Counted from the stretch's first letter, positions 45,861 to 55,210 are shown. The stretch is 64,000 nucleotides of DNA from Rhizorhabdus sp049889055 (GCF_049889055.1 NZ_JBLTWO010000006.1:124001-188000); one strand, 5' to 3'. The notes: generated from the sequence alone by a model not told the origin. Numbers and translations: made by a program.

Positions 45861-45933
45861 TCGCACACCTCGCTGCCGTCCACCGCCTGAATGCGCCCCC
45901 ACAGCCATCCTGACAATGGCGTCCTGAGTTCAA

Positions 45934-46050
45934 CGCAGGTGCAGTGAACTGACAAGAGTGAAACACGAAAAAATGGCAGATTCAAACCTTTGCGCTTTCT
46001 TTTCGCAGGTGCACATTTTTTGCTTGCCGAATCATGTTCGCAGGCGCACA
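45934..46050. repeat. Repeated CGCAGGTGCA motifs upstream of the OPT gene
   Basis: CGCAGGTGCA occurs at 45934-45943 and 46004-46013, and CGCAGGCGCA at 46039-46048. The last two lie in TTCGCAGG(T/C)GCACA repeats at 46002 and 46037. Spacings are 70 and 35 bp. Possibly operator sites or sequence within a small RNA. Confidence 0.55.
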
Positions 46051-46120
46051 AAGATCAGGCCTTTCAGGCATCCTCTCCTAAAACTTTCAAGGCCGGCCCC
46101 TCGGGACCGGCCTCTTTTTT
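45955..46120 (+). ncRNA. Possible small RNA ending at an orphan terminator
   Basis: A strong terminator at 46091-46120 faces plus, yet no plus-strand gene lies upstream (OPT and phaZ are both on minus). No convincing ORF was seen in the 300-bp gap, and no good sigma-70 promoter could be pinned; the 5' end given is a guess. An sRNA is the simplest explanation. Confidence 0.3.
46091..46120 (+). terminator. Strong Rho-independent terminator, plus strand
   Basis: GGCCGG (46091-46096) and CCGGCC (46107-46112) pair around CCCCTCGGGA, then TCTTTTTT follows. On the minus strand there is no T-run, so orientation is plus. Confidence 0.85.
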
Positions 46121-46160
46121 GTCTGAGCGAGCCGAAACCGGGCCAGATGCGGTTTGGCGT

Positions 46161-47378
46161 TCAGGACGCGGCGAGGATGTGGGCGCGCACCTGCGGATAG
46201 ATCTGGCTTTCCCAGCGACGCCCGCTGAACACGCCATAATGGCCGACGCCGGCCTGCAGATAATGGCGTTTCATATGTGGGCGCAGGCCCGAGCAGAGAT
46301 CATGGGCGGCGGCGGTCTGCCCGACCGCGCAGATATCGTCGCGTTCCCCCTCGACCGTCAGCAGTGCCGTACGGCGGATGCGTCCGCAGTCGATCCGCCG
46401 GCCGCGATGCTCGAGTTCGCCCTTGGCGAGCAGGGCCCGCTGGAACACCCGATCGATCGTCTCCAGATAGAATTCGGCGGTGAGGTCGAGCACCGCGAAA
46501 TATTCGTCGTAAAAGTCGCGGATCGCCCGCGCCTGCTCCTCCTCGCCGTCGGCAAGATGCTGGTAGAGCGTGCGATGCTGCTCGAAATGGCGGCCCGAGT
46601 TCATCGCCATGAAGGCGCTGAGCTGCAGAAAGCCGGGATAGACCCGCCGCCCCCGCCCTTCATAGCGCAGCGGCACATTGTGAATCAGATTCTCCTCGAA
46701 CCACTCGAAACTGTTGCCGGTGGCGAGGTCGTTGACGGCGGTCGGATTGATGCGGACATCGACCGGCCCGCCCATCAGGGTCAGGCTGCGCGGACATGCG
46801 GGATTGGCGTCCTCGGACATCAGCGCCACCGCCGCCAGCGCCGGAACGCAGGGCTGGCAGACCGCCACCATGTGCACGGGCGGACCGATTTCCTCGAGAA
46901 AATGGACGATATGGTCGACATAGTCGTCGAAGCCGAAGTCGCCCGCAGACATCGGTACGTCGCGCGCATTCTTCCAGTCGGTGATATAGACGTCATGGTC
47001 GCGCAGAAGCACCTCGACCGTATTGCGCAGCAGCGTCGCGAAATGGCCCGAAATGGGCGCGACCAGCAACACCTTGGGCTGCTCGACAGCCTGCGCGGGC
47101 TTGGCGAAGCGCAGCAAATCGCCGAAGGGCGTCGCCGCGATGAGTTCCTCGCGCACCGGCACCTCGCCATTGCCGCACAGCGCGCTGGCGATGCGATAAG
47201 CGGGGCGATCGGCGGTCAGGCGGGTGTTGGCGATCATGTCGAGCGCGGCATAGGCACTGTTGGCGAGCGGCGCATGCGCGAGCGCCCCCCACATGGGACG
47301 GGTGCGCAGACCGGCCTCCGCCATCAGCCGCATCGGGGTGGCGAGGTCGGTCATGGTCTGGAAGAACTGGTACAACAT
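46161..47378 (-). CDS. phaZ: Intracellular polyhydroxyalkanoate depolymerase
   Basis: PhaZ mobilises stored polyhydroxybutyrate. 405 residues: LYQFFQTMTDLATPMRLMAE start, catalytic Cys174 in MVAVCQPCVPALAAVALM (lipase-box-like, Cys nucleophile of this family), and a C-terminal HYLQAGVGHYGVFSGRRW histidine. PHA synthesis genes are not in the window. It is read toward the OPT gene, both on minus, with the orphan terminator between. Confidence 0.9.
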   Translation of the reverse strand: MLYQFFQTMTDLATPMRLMAEAGLRTRPMWGALAHAPLANSAYAALDMIANTRLTADRPAYRIASALCGNGEVPVREELIAATPFGDLLRFAKPAQAVEQPKVLLVAPISGHFATLLRNTVEVLLRDHDVYITDWKNARDVPMSAGDFGFDDYVDHIVHFLEEIGPPVHMVAVCQPCVPALAAVALMSEDANPACPRSLTLMGGPVDVRINPTAVNDLATGNSFEWFEENLIHNVPLRYEGRGRRVYPGFLQLSAFMAMNSGRHFEQHRTLYQHLADGEEEQARAIRDFYDEYFAVLDLTAEFYLETIDRVFQRALLAKGELEHRGRRIDCGRIRRTALLTVEGERDDICAVGQTAAAHDLCSGLRPHMKRHYLQAGVGHYGVFSGRRWESQIYPQVRAHILAAS

Positions 47379-47513
47379 CGCCGGCCGCCCCCTTGTCGAA
47401 ACAATAAGCCAGCACTTTGGCCGGCTGCCAATATTTTAATGTTGCACTGCGCCATATAATTTTGACGCTTGCTGTTCTTTGGTGGCATGCTCGTCGCCAG
47501 ATAGGGGGTGCCG

Positions 47514-48170
47514 ATGCCGCAAGCCGTCCTGACGCTGTCCAGCCGCAACTATTCGTCCTGGTCGCTGCGCGGCTGGCTGTTGTGCCGCATGGCCGGGCTC
47601 GACCTGCGCGAGGAAATGGTGCCGATCGATGCGCCCGGCCAACGGGCCGAGCTGCTGCTGCTGTCGCCGTCGGTGCTGGTGCCGCGCCTGACGCATGAGG
47701 GTGCCAGCGTCTGGGACACGCTCGCCATCGCCGAATATCTGCATGAGCGCTTTCCCGAGGCGGGCCTCTATCCCGCCGACACGCTGAGGCGCGCGCATTG
47801 CCGGTCGATCTCGGGCGAGATCCATTCGGGCTTCCACAATCTCCGCTCGGCGCTGCCGATGAACCTGCGCAGCCGCCACGAAAGCTTCCGCCTCTTCGCC
47901 GGCGCCAGGCCCGATATCGAGCGGATAGAGACGATCTGGCAGGATTGCCTGGAGCGCTATGGCGGCCCCTGGCTGTTCGGCGCGGCGCCCACCGTCGCCG
48001 ACGCGATGTTCGCCCCCGTTGCGACCCGCTTCGTCACCTATGCCGTCCCGCTCGCTCCCGCCTGCGCCGCCTATCGCGACACGATCATCGCCTGGCCCCT
48101 GATGCAGCAATGGACCAAGGCCGCGCTGGAGGAGCCCGAAGAGGTCGAGGAACTCGACGCGGAGTTCTGA
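47514..48170 (+). CDS. Glutathione S-transferase family protein
   Basis: 218 residues from ATG 47514, GGGGG 4-5 nt upstream (a GTG 6 bp earlier is in frame). The thioredoxin-like N-domain has LSSRNYSSWSLRGWLLCRMA, VPRLTHEGASVWDTLAIAEY (GSH site with DT), and an all-helical C-domain (TVADAMFAPVATRFVTYAV). The active residue is likely Ser or Tyr near residue 13-17, not certain. Detoxification or other role is unknown. Confidence 0.85.
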   Translation: MPQAVLTLSSRNYSSWSLRGWLLCRMAGLDLREEMVPIDAPGQRAELLLLSPSVLVPRLTHEGASVWDTLAIAEYLHERFPEAGLYPADTLRRAHCRSISGEIHSGFHNLRSALPMNLRSRHESFRLFAGARPDIERIETIWQDCLERYGGPWLFGAAPTVADAMFAPVATRFVTYAVPLAPACAAYRDTIIAWPLMQQWTKAALEEPEEVEELDAEF

Positions 48171-48253
48171 CGGAGGGCCACTTCTGTATTTGCGACGCAG
48201 CCTATCGTCGGATTGATCCATTCTGGCGCAGTCTCTACGCCTGCGCCACTTAT

Positions 48254-48271
48254 GGTTAACTTTACTTAACC
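48254..48271. promoter_or_regulatory. CtrA-like TTAA repeats upstream of the GT41 gene
   Basis: GGTTAA (48254-48259) and TTAACC (48266-48271) flank CTTTAC. Reading the minus strand, TTAACCAT is present. CtrA sites are TTAA-N7-TTAA; the spacer here is 6, so the match is imperfect. It lies 46 bp before the GT41 ATG. Confidence 0.4.
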
Positions 48272-48316
48272 CCAGCCTGCTTTGGTCGGGCCCGTCACTT
48301 GCGGGAGCCCCACCGA

Positions 48317-50395
48317 ATGAACGCGCCTGTCGATGTCCCTTCCATGCTGCGGGATGTCATCGCCCATTTTTCTGCCGGTCGCTTCGATGCAGCCGGACAC
48401 ATCATGCCATCTTTGTTGGCAGTCGTGACCGATCAGCCGGCGCTCCATAATCTGGCCGGAGCTATCGCTGCGGGGGTTGGCGATCATGCGGGAGCGATCA
48501 CCCATTATGACAGGGCCTTGCTGATCCAGCCGGACTTTCGGGATGCGCTGTCGAACCGCGGCCTCGCGCATCATGCACTGGGGCGCAGTATCGAGGCGCT
48601 GGCGGACTTCGACGCGGCAATCCGTTCCGCGCCGGACTTTGCCGAAGCGCACTGCAACCGGGCGGTCATCCTCCGTGAACGGGGCGACCATGCCGGCGCT
48701 GTCGAGGCCTCTCGTCGCGCAATTGCGGCGCAGCCGGATTTCGCAGCGGCTCACTATAATCTGGGCAATGCGTTGAGCGAACTCCAGCGACTGGATGAGG
48801 CCTGCGCCAGCTTTACCCGCGCGATCGAACTTCAGCCCGAACATGCGGACGCCTGGTGCAACCTGGGCAATTGCCTTCACCTGTCGGGTCGACTCGAAGA
48901 CGCGCTGGGCTGTCTCGATCGGGCCAGCACCTTGGCGCCGGAAAATCCGGCCATTCATGCCAATCGCGGCAACGTGGCCCATGAACTGAAACAGCTGGAC
49001 AAGGCGCGAGCCAGCTATGAAGCGGCTTTACGGCTCGCTCCCGACGACCAAAGCACAGCGGCGCGGCTCGCTTTCGTGCGGGCGCATGGCTGCGACTGGT
49101 CCGAGCTCGATGAAGGCCGGCTAGCGACGCTGGGCATCGAAGGGAGTGCCGTGACGCCCTTCACGCTGCTGGCGTTGGACGACGATCCCGAACGCGGTCT
49201 CGCCCGATCTCGCAACTGGGCCCGCCACAGCTATCCGGCCAGGATCGCCGCCACCTTCGCCTCTCCGCCCAGCGACAGGATCCGCATCGGCTATTTCTCG
49301 TCGGACTTTCACAACCATGCGACGATGCTGCTCATGGCCGGCATGCTCGAAGCACATGATCGCCACCGCTTCGAGGTTCATGCCTTTTGTTATGGCCCTC
49401 AGCGGGATGACCCGATGCGACGCCGAGTGGTGGCAGCTGTCGAGTATTTTCACGATGTTTCGGCTTCAACCGATGCCGAAGCTGCTGCTTTTGCCCGTCG
49501 GCTCGGGATTGATGTCGCCGTCGATCTGAAGGGCTATACGCAGGAGGCGCGGCCGGGAATCATGGCGCATGGGGCAGCGCCGGTGCAGATGGCCTATCTC
49601 GGCTATCCGGGCTCGATGGGCTGCGATTTCATCGACTATATCGTCGCCGACGCCATGGTGATCCCGCACGGCAGCGAGCGCCATTATAGCGAGAAGGTCA
49701 TCCGGCTGCCGCACAGCTACCAGCCCAACGACCGCAGCCGTCCGATCGGCGGAGCGACGCCGAGCAGGGCGTCACAGGGCCTGCCCGATCGAGGGGCGGT
49801 CTTCTGTTGCTTCAACAACAGCTTCAAGATCTGCGGGGACGCCTTCGCCAGCTGGATGGGTATCCTGCGCGAGGTCCAAGGCTCGGTCCTCTGGCTGCTG
49901 TCGGACAATGATATGGCCACCCGCAATCTGAGGCGGGAAGCGCAACGGCTTGGCGTCGATCCCGAAAGACTGGTCTTCGCAGGCCGGCAACCGCTCGAAA
50001 TCCATCTGGCCCGACATGCCCTCGCCGACCTCTTCCTCGACACCTTCGCCTATAATGCCCACACCACCGCAGCGGATGCGCTCTGGACCGGGACGCCTGT
50101 GATTACCAAGCGCGGAAAGGCCTTTGCGGCCCGGGTGGGCGCCAGTCTGCTGAGAGCGACGGGACTGGACGAGCTGGTTACTGATGACGAGAGCTCCTAC
50201 CGCGACCTCGCCATCGCACTCAGCCGCGAGCCCGAACGCCTTGCAGCGCTAAAGGCAAGGCTCGTGCAGGCGCGTGACCAAGGGCCACTGTTCGACAGCG
50301 CATCTTTCGCGCGCGGCATCGAAAAGGCCTTTGAGGCTGCCATCGCCCGCCACCGGTCAGGCTCCGCGCCGGACCATATCGATATCGCCCCCTGA
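48317..50395 (+). CDS. TPR and SPINDLY/OGT-type glycosyltransferase (GT41)
   Basis: 692 residues from ATG 48317 with GGGAG upstream. Residues about 30-250 are TPRs (AHYNLGNALSELQRLDEACA, AWCNLGNCLHLSGRLEDAL). The C-terminal half is the OGT fold: RIRIGYFSSDFHNHATMLLM, VDLKGYTQEARPGIMAHGA, VFCCFNNSFKICGDAFASWM, and FLDTFAYNAHTTAADALWTG. Such proteins add a sugar to Ser/Thr of proteins, flagellins among them in some bacteria. The acceptor is unknown here. Its TGA abuts the galE stop (TGATCA). Confidence 0.88.
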   Translation: MNAPVDVPSMLRDVIAHFSAGRFDAAGHIMPSLLAVVTDQPALHNLAGAIAAGVGDHAGAITHYDRALLIQPDFRDALSNRGLAHHALGRSIEALADFDAAIRSAPDFAEAHCNRAVILRERGDHAGAVEASRRAIAAQPDFAAAHYNLGNALSELQRLDEACASFTRAIELQPEHADAWCNLGNCLHLSGRLEDALGCLDRASTLAPENPAIHANRGNVAHELKQLDKARASYEAALRLAPDDQSTAARLAFVRAHGCDWSELDEGRLATLGIEGSAVTPFTLLALDDDPERGLARSRNWARHSYPARIAATFASPPSDRIRIGYFSSDFHNHATMLLMAGMLEAHDRHRFEVHAFCYGPQRDDPMRRRVVAAVEYFHDVSASTDAEAAAFARRLGIDVAVDLKGYTQEARPGIMAHGAAPVQMAYLGYPGSMGCDFIDYIVADAMVIPHGSERHYSEKVIRLPHSYQPNDRSRPIGGATPSRASQGLPDRGAVFCCFNNSFKICGDAFASWMGILREVQGSVLWLLSDNDMATRNLRREAQRLGVDPERLVFAGRQPLEIHLARHALADLFLDTFAYNAHTTAADALWTGTPVITKRGKAFAARVGASLLRATGLDELVTDDESSYRDLAIALSREPERLAALKARLVQARDQGPLFDSASFARGIEKAFEAAIARHRSGSAPDHIDIAP

Positions 50396-51406
50396 TCAGC
50401 CGCGCGCGGCCAGTGTCCTTTCCCAGGCGAGGGCATGGGCGACGATCGTGTCGAGCTCGGCGAGGCGGGGGCGCCAGGGGGTCGTCGCGAGGATGCGGCT
50501 GTTGTCGGCGATCAGCGCGGCGGGGTCGCCCGCGCGGCGCGGCTCCATGCGGCGGACGATGCTGCTGCCGGCGATGCGATCGACCGAGTCGAGCACTTCG
50601 AGCACCGAAAAGCCCCGACCATAGCCGCAATTGAGAACATGGCTTTGCGCCGGATCGGCGATCAGCGTGTCGAGCACGTGCAGATGGGCGTCGGCGAGAT
50701 CGCTGACATGGATATAGTCGCGCACACCGGTGCCGTCGGGGGTCGCATAGTCGGTCCCGAAGATCGCCACCTCGGCCCGCCGGCCGAGCGCCGCTTCGAC
50801 CGCCACCTTGATCAGATGGGTGGCGCCCGCCGTCGACTGGCCCGTGCGGCCCTGCGGATCGGCGCCGGCGACGTTGAAATAGCGCAGCGCGCCATAGTTG
50901 ATCGGATGCGCGGCGGCCACGTCCTTGAGCATCGCCTCGGTCATCAGCTTCGACATGCCATAGGGGTTGATCGGGACCGTCGGCATATCCTCGCGCACCG
51001 GGATGCTGTCGGGGGTGCCATAGGTCGCGGCGGTCGACGAGAAGAGGAAATGGCGCACCCCGCCCCGCACCGCGCTTTCGATCAGGGTGCGGCTGTTGGC
51101 GGTGTTGTTGCGATAATATTTGAGCGGATCGGCGACCGATTCCGGGACCACCACCGACCCTGCGAAGTGGAGGATCGCGCCGATGCCATCCTCCGCCAGG
51201 ATGCGGGCGACCAGCGCCTCGTCGGCGATGTCGCCCTCATGGAAGCGCGCGCGCGGGTCAACCGCCCAGCGGAAGCCGGTGACGAGATTGTCGAGCACCG
51301 ACACCTCCCAACCGGCGTCGAGCAGCGCCAGGACCGCGTGGCTGCCGATATAGCCGGCGCCGCCGGTTACGAGGACGGAGAAGGGCCGGGGCGCTGCACT
51401 GGTCAT
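50396..51406 (-). CDS. galE: UDP-glucose 4-epimerase
   Basis: 336 residues, short-chain dehydrogenase fold. NAD site SVLVTGGAGYIGSHAVLALL, catalytic Tyr-Lys in INPYGMSKLMTEAML (YxxxK), and FSSTAATYGTPDSIPV with Thr/Ser. It interconverts UDP-glucose and UDP-galactose, feeding surface polysaccharides. Its stop abuts the GT41 stop with no terminator visible between. Confidence 0.93.
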   Translation of the reverse strand: MTSAAPRPFSVLVTGGAGYIGSHAVLALLDAGWEVSVLDNLVTGFRWAVDPRARFHEGDIADEALVARILAEDGIGAILHFAGSVVVPESVADPLKYYRNNTANSRTLIESAVRGGVRHFLFSSTAATYGTPDSIPVREDMPTVPINPYGMSKLMTEAMLKDVAAAHPINYGALRYFNVAGADPQGRTGQSTAGATHLIKVAVEAALGRRAEVAIFGTDYATPDGTGVRDYIHVSDLADAHLHVLDTLIADPAQSHVLNCGYGRGFSVLEVLDSVDRIAGSSIVRRMEPRRAGDPAALIADNSRILATTPWRPRLAELDTIVAHALAWERTLAARG

Positions 51407-51473
51407 GGCCTTGACCTATCCCGCGTCGCTTGACCGGTCAAATGACCTTCCGGGTCGTTCCCTGCGCAGGCCG

Positions 51474-52100
51474 CTATTTGGGCAGGACCGACACCAGCCC
51501 GGCCGCAAAGGCAATCCGCACCGCTTCAGCGACGCTGCGCACGCCCAGCTTGTCCATCAGATTGGCGCGGTAAATCTCGACCGTGCGTGGGCTGATGTCG
51601 AGTTCGAAGGCGATGATCTTGTTCGCCTTGCCGTCGATCAGGCCGAGCAGCACGTCGCGCTCGCGCGGGGTGAGCCGCTCTATCCCCTCGCGCGCGGACT
51701 GGATCGCGCTTTCCTCGCGCTCGCGATCCTCGATCCGGGCGAAGCCGGCGGCGAGAGCCCCGAGCAGCATCCGATTGTCATAGGGCTTCTCGATGAAGTC
51801 GATCGCCCCAGCCTTCATCGCCTCGACGGCGATGCCGATGTCCCCCTGGCCGGTAAGCAGGATCGTCTCGAACCGTCGGTCGCGCTGGCGCAGCAGGCGC
51901 AACACCTCCAGCCCGTTGAGCCCCGGCATGTTGAGGTCGAGCAGCACGCAGCCCGCTTCCAGCCGCGCCAGATCCTGGAGGAAGGTCTCGCCCGAGGGAA
52001 AGCCCGAGGTGACGAAGCCGCCTGCCGCCTCGAGCAGCATCTCGACAGAGGCGCGCAGGCCGTCGTCGTCGTCTACGACATAGACGTGGCGTTCGGTCAT
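51474..52100 (-). CDS. FixJ-like response regulator
   Basis: 208 residues. Receiver: VYVVDDDDGLRASVEMLL with Asp55 in CVLLDLNMPG, Thr in TILLTGQGDIGIAVE and Lys in DFIEKPYDN. C-terminal LuxR-type HTH (LTPRERDVLLGLIDGKANKI, DISPRTVEIYRANLMDKLGV). Its ATG overlaps the kinase stop (ATGA). A FixL-like sensor is the immediate partner. Targets are not known. Confidence 0.9.
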   Translation of the reverse strand: MTERHVYVVDDDDGLRASVEMLLEAAGGFVTSGFPSGETFLQDLARLEAGCVLLDLNMPGLNGLEVLRLLRQRDRRFETILLTGQGDIGIAVEAMKAGAIDFIEKPYDNRMLLGALAAGFARIEDREREESAIQSAREGIERLTPRERDVLLGLIDGKANKIIAFELDISPRTVEIYRANLMDKLGVRSVAEAVRIAFAAGLVSVLPK

Positions 52101-54157
52101 CGTGCCGCCTCCGCGTTCATCGGCTGCAGGGTGAAGCGGAACACCGCACCTCCGCCGGGGACCGAGGCCGCCGACAGCTGGCCGCCATGCGCCTCGATGA
52201 TGCGACGCGATATGGCGAGGCCGAAGCCGAGGCCTTCGCGCTTTGTCGTCGCGAACGGCCGGAACAGCCGTTCGAGCATTTCGGGTGCGACACCCGGGCC
52301 GGAATCCCGCACTTGAACTTCGATCAAATCGTCTCTCGCTAATGTGGTGGCGATGGTGAGGTCATGCGGGCCATTGCCCTTGGCGGCCATGGCATCCGCC
52401 GCGTTGCGGATCAGGTTCACCAGAACCTGCTGAATCTGCACGCGGTCACACAGAACATGCCGGTCTTCCCGTTCGAACTCGTAATGCAGGCGGATGCCGA
52501 AGGCACCGCTGTTGAACAAGGCCAGCGCAGCCGCTTCACGCGCGAGCGCGGGGAGGAGTTCGGCCCGCATGTCCGCCTCGCCGCGCAGGATGAAGGCCCG
52601 CAGCCGCCTTATGATCTCTCCGGCGCGCGCAGCCTGTTCGCTCGCCCGCACGACCGCATGGCGGAGTCTCTCGGGGTCTTTTTCCCCGGCGGACCCGAGC
52701 ATCAGGTCGACCGCGCCGAGGAAATTGACGACCGCCGACAGCGGCTGACTGAGCTCATGGGCCAGTACCGCCGCCATCTCGCCCATCATGCCGAGGCGCG
52801 ACACCTGGGCGAGGTCGTTGTTCATTCGCCGGAAGCGCTCCTCGGTCGCGATGGCCGGGCGCATGTCGCGCCCGAACACCACGAACAGCCGCGCCCCGTC
52901 GATGCGGGTCTGGCCGATGACGAAGGACATGGGCAGGATTTCCCCGTCCGCGCGCCGCAGACTGATCGGCAACGGCCAATCGGCCTCCAGCCCGCGGTGC
53001 AGCGCAGCCCGCAGATCGCGCCGGATCGCCGACCGGCCGCGATCATCCTCGATCAGGTCGACCAGCCGCCGTCCGATCAGTTCTTCCTCCGAATAGCCGA
53101 GCAGCCTGCAGGCGGACGCGCTGCACACGCGCACCACGCCGCGCTGATTGCAGACGAACATAGCGTCGGGAACGGTCGCCAGGACTGCCTCGCGCTCGGC
53201 CTCGCCCGAACGCAACGCCCGTTCGCGCGCGCGCCGTTCGGTAACGTCGAGATGGGTGCCGAGCAGACGCAACGGACGACCGTCGAGATCACGGATGATC
53301 CGTGCCCAGCCCTCGGCAAGGCGCTTGCCGCGCCGGGGATGGTCGAACTCGAAATCGAAATGGACGCGGTCGTGCCCACTCGCCTCGATCGCCTCCAACG
53401 CCTTGCGCATATGGACATAATGTTCAGGCCCAGGCTCGTCGACAGGCCGAGGCGACAGCGGACCTTCGAGCGGCTGGCCGAAAAACATCTCCCCCGGCGT
53501 GGTCCAGATCGGGCGACGCGAGGGCAGGTCGATCTCGTAGATGAAGATGCCCTGGACCGACACGGCGGTCGCCAGGCGCGCCTCGCTGAGCCGCAGCGCA
53601 TCCTGCGCCTTGCGCCATTCGGTGACGTCGGTCACGGCAATCACCGCCTCGTGGCGGCCATCACCCCGGTCGAGCAGCTTGATATTGTCGTGAACGATCA
53701 GTTGCCGACCGTCGCGGTGATATTCGACCATCTCATTGGTCATCCGGCCTTCGCGCAGCAGGCTGGACCAGAGGCCCTTGAGGCTCTGCCGCGACCGGCT
53801 GCAGAGCAGATCGACACGCCGCGCACCGACGGCATGAATCGCCAGCCAGCCGTACAGCTCCTCACAGCCGCGCGACCAGTGACGGATCACCCCGCAATCA
53901 TCGACCACCATCACTGCGGTAAGTTCGAGCGCTTCGGACAGCTCGCGCTGCTCGATCTCGGCCGAGACGACCGCACGAGCGTGGGCCGTCCACACCGCGC
54001 CGACCAGCGCGGAGAAGGCGAGCAGCGACAGCAGGACGATCTGAATCACGTCGGCAATGTGGAACGGCGGCGTGATGTAGGCGGCGCGGAGCAGCGTTCC
54101 GAACAGGACAAGCGCAAAAATCGCCAAAAGACCGATGGTCCGGCGATCCATAGCCAT
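52097..54157 (-). CDS. FixL-like PAS sensor histidine kinase
   Basis: 686 residues. Two N-terminal transmembrane helices (IGLLAIFALVLFGTLLRAAY and VIQIVLLSLLAFSALVGAVW), three PAS modules (about 75-185, 195-305 and 320-435), and a kinase core: His467 in MAAVLAHELSQPLSAVVNFL, N-box QQVLVNLIRNAADAM, G1 VRDSGPGVAPEML, G2 GLGFGLAISRRII. The last PAS resembles FixL but the haem-binding His-Ile-Ile-Gly is not found (LEADWPLPISLRR there). Haem-based oxygen sensing is therefore doubtful. It partners the FixJ-like gene downstream. Confidence 0.9.
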   Translation of the reverse strand: MAMDRRTIGLLAIFALVLFGTLLRAAYITPPFHIADVIQIVLLSLLAFSALVGAVWTAHARAVVSAEIEQRELSEALELTAVMVVDDCGVIRHWSRGCEELYGWLAIHAVGARRVDLLCSRSRQSLKGLWSSLLREGRMTNEMVEYHRDGRQLIVHDNIKLLDRGDGRHEAVIAVTDVTEWRKAQDALRLSEARLATAVSVQGIFIYEIDLPSRRPIWTTPGEMFFGQPLEGPLSPRPVDEPGPEHYVHMRKALEAIEASGHDRVHFDFEFDHPRRGKRLAEGWARIIRDLDGRPLRLLGTHLDVTERRARERALRSGEAEREAVLATVPDAMFVCNQRGVVRVCSASACRLLGYSEEELIGRRLVDLIEDDRGRSAIRRDLRAALHRGLEADWPLPISLRRADGEILPMSFVIGQTRIDGARLFVVFGRDMRPAIATEERFRRMNNDLAQVSRLGMMGEMAAVLAHELSQPLSAVVNFLGAVDLMLGSAGEKDPERLRHAVVRASEQAARAGEIIRRLRAFILRGEADMRAELLPALAREAAALALFNSGAFGIRLHYEFEREDRHVLCDRVQIQQVLVNLIRNAADAMAAKGNGPHDLTIATTLARDDLIEVQVRDSGPGVAPEMLERLFRPFATTKREGLGFGLAISRRIIEAHGGQLSAASVPGGGAVFRFTLQPMNAEAAR

Positions 54158-54285
54158 GCGCGATACGGCGCGCGGCAGGAGGGGTAAGGCCCGCGTCTTC
54201 TTTCCCCCTTCGGGTCTTTCCCTTCGTTCTGCGAATCGTGCGCGGAAGCGGAACTACGGGGAAGCCACGAGTTTACAGCAGGCCG

Positions 54286-55137
54286 TCAGCCTCTCGCAGC
54301 ACTCGCGACGATCGCGCGGGCCTGGTCGAGATGCAGCCGCTCGACCATCTCGCCCCCGACCCGGACCGCGCCCTTGCCCGCATTTTCGGGCAGATCGAAC
54401 GCTGCGATCGCAGCGCGGGCCCAGGCGATCTCGGCTTCGTCCGGGCTGAAGGCGCGGTTGGCGGCGTCGATCTGGCGCGGATGGATCAGGGTCTTCCCAT
54501 CGAACCCATAAGCCCGCGCCTCGACGCACTGGCGGGTGAGACCGGCCTCGTCGTCGAACGCGTTGTAGACACCGTCGAGCGCGGCCAGCCCATGGCCCTT
54601 GGCAGCCGCGACGGCCATTGCCATCATCCCCAGGAAAGGGGTGCGCTCGACCGTCAGGCGCGCGCCCATCTCCTTGGCCAGATCATTGGTGCCCAGGACG
54701 AAGGCGCCAGGACGCGCCGTCATGGCGTTTGCGATCGCATCGAGCCGGAAGACCGCCCGGCAGCTCTCGACCATCGCCCAGAAGCCCGTCGTCGGCGGCG
54801 CGTCGACCAGCGCGGCGAGATAGCGATGGACCGTCTCGGCATCGCCGACCTTGGGCGCCAGAATCGCATCGGGCCGCGCAGCGGCGGCGGCGGCCAGATC
54901 GTCCTGCGCCCAGGGCGTGCCCAGCGCATTGACCCTGATCACCAGCTCACGCTCGCCGAAACCGCCATCCCGAACCGCGCGAACGGCATTGGCGCGCGCC
55001 TCCTCCTTCGCTTCGGGCGCCACCGCATCCTCCAGGTCGAGGATGACGACGTCGCAAGGAAGGTCGCGGGCCTTGTCGATCGCGCGCTGGTTGGACGCGG
55101 GCATGTAGAGGGCGCTGCGGCGAGGTCTGACGGTCAT
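54286..55137 (-). CDS. HpcH/HpaI aldolase / CitE-like lyase
   Basis: 283 residues from MTVRPRRSALYMPASNQRAI at 55137, with AAGGAG 6 nt upstream; the longer opening is not supported. CitE-like features: ALYMPASNQRAIDKARDLPC, VVILDLEDAVAPEAKEEAR (metal-ligand Glu/Asp), IRVNALGTPWAQDDL (Arg), and GKTLIHPRQIDAANRAFSPD. Reaction is likely cleavage of a CoA thioester such as citramalyl- or malyl-CoA. The exact substrate is not clear. It follows the LytTR pair on the same strand. Confidence 0.85.
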   Translation of the reverse strand: MTVRPRRSALYMPASNQRAIDKARDLPCDVVILDLEDAVAPEAKEEARANAVRAVRDGGFGERELVIRVNALGTPWAQDDLAAAAAARPDAILAPKVGDAETVHRYLAALVDAPPTTGFWAMVESCRAVFRLDAIANAMTARPGAFVLGTNDLAKEMGARLTVERTPFLGMMAMAVAAAKGHGLAALDGVYNAFDDEAGLTRQCVEARAYGFDGKTLIHPRQIDAANRAFSPDEAEIAWARAAIAAFDLPENAGKGAVRVGGEMVERLHLDQARAIVASAARG

Positions 55138-55210
55138 GCGGAACTCCTTCGGGTTCCGCATGAAAGCATCCGGCCCCGCGATCAACCCTCCAGCCGCAGG
55201 ACGGCCGTCG

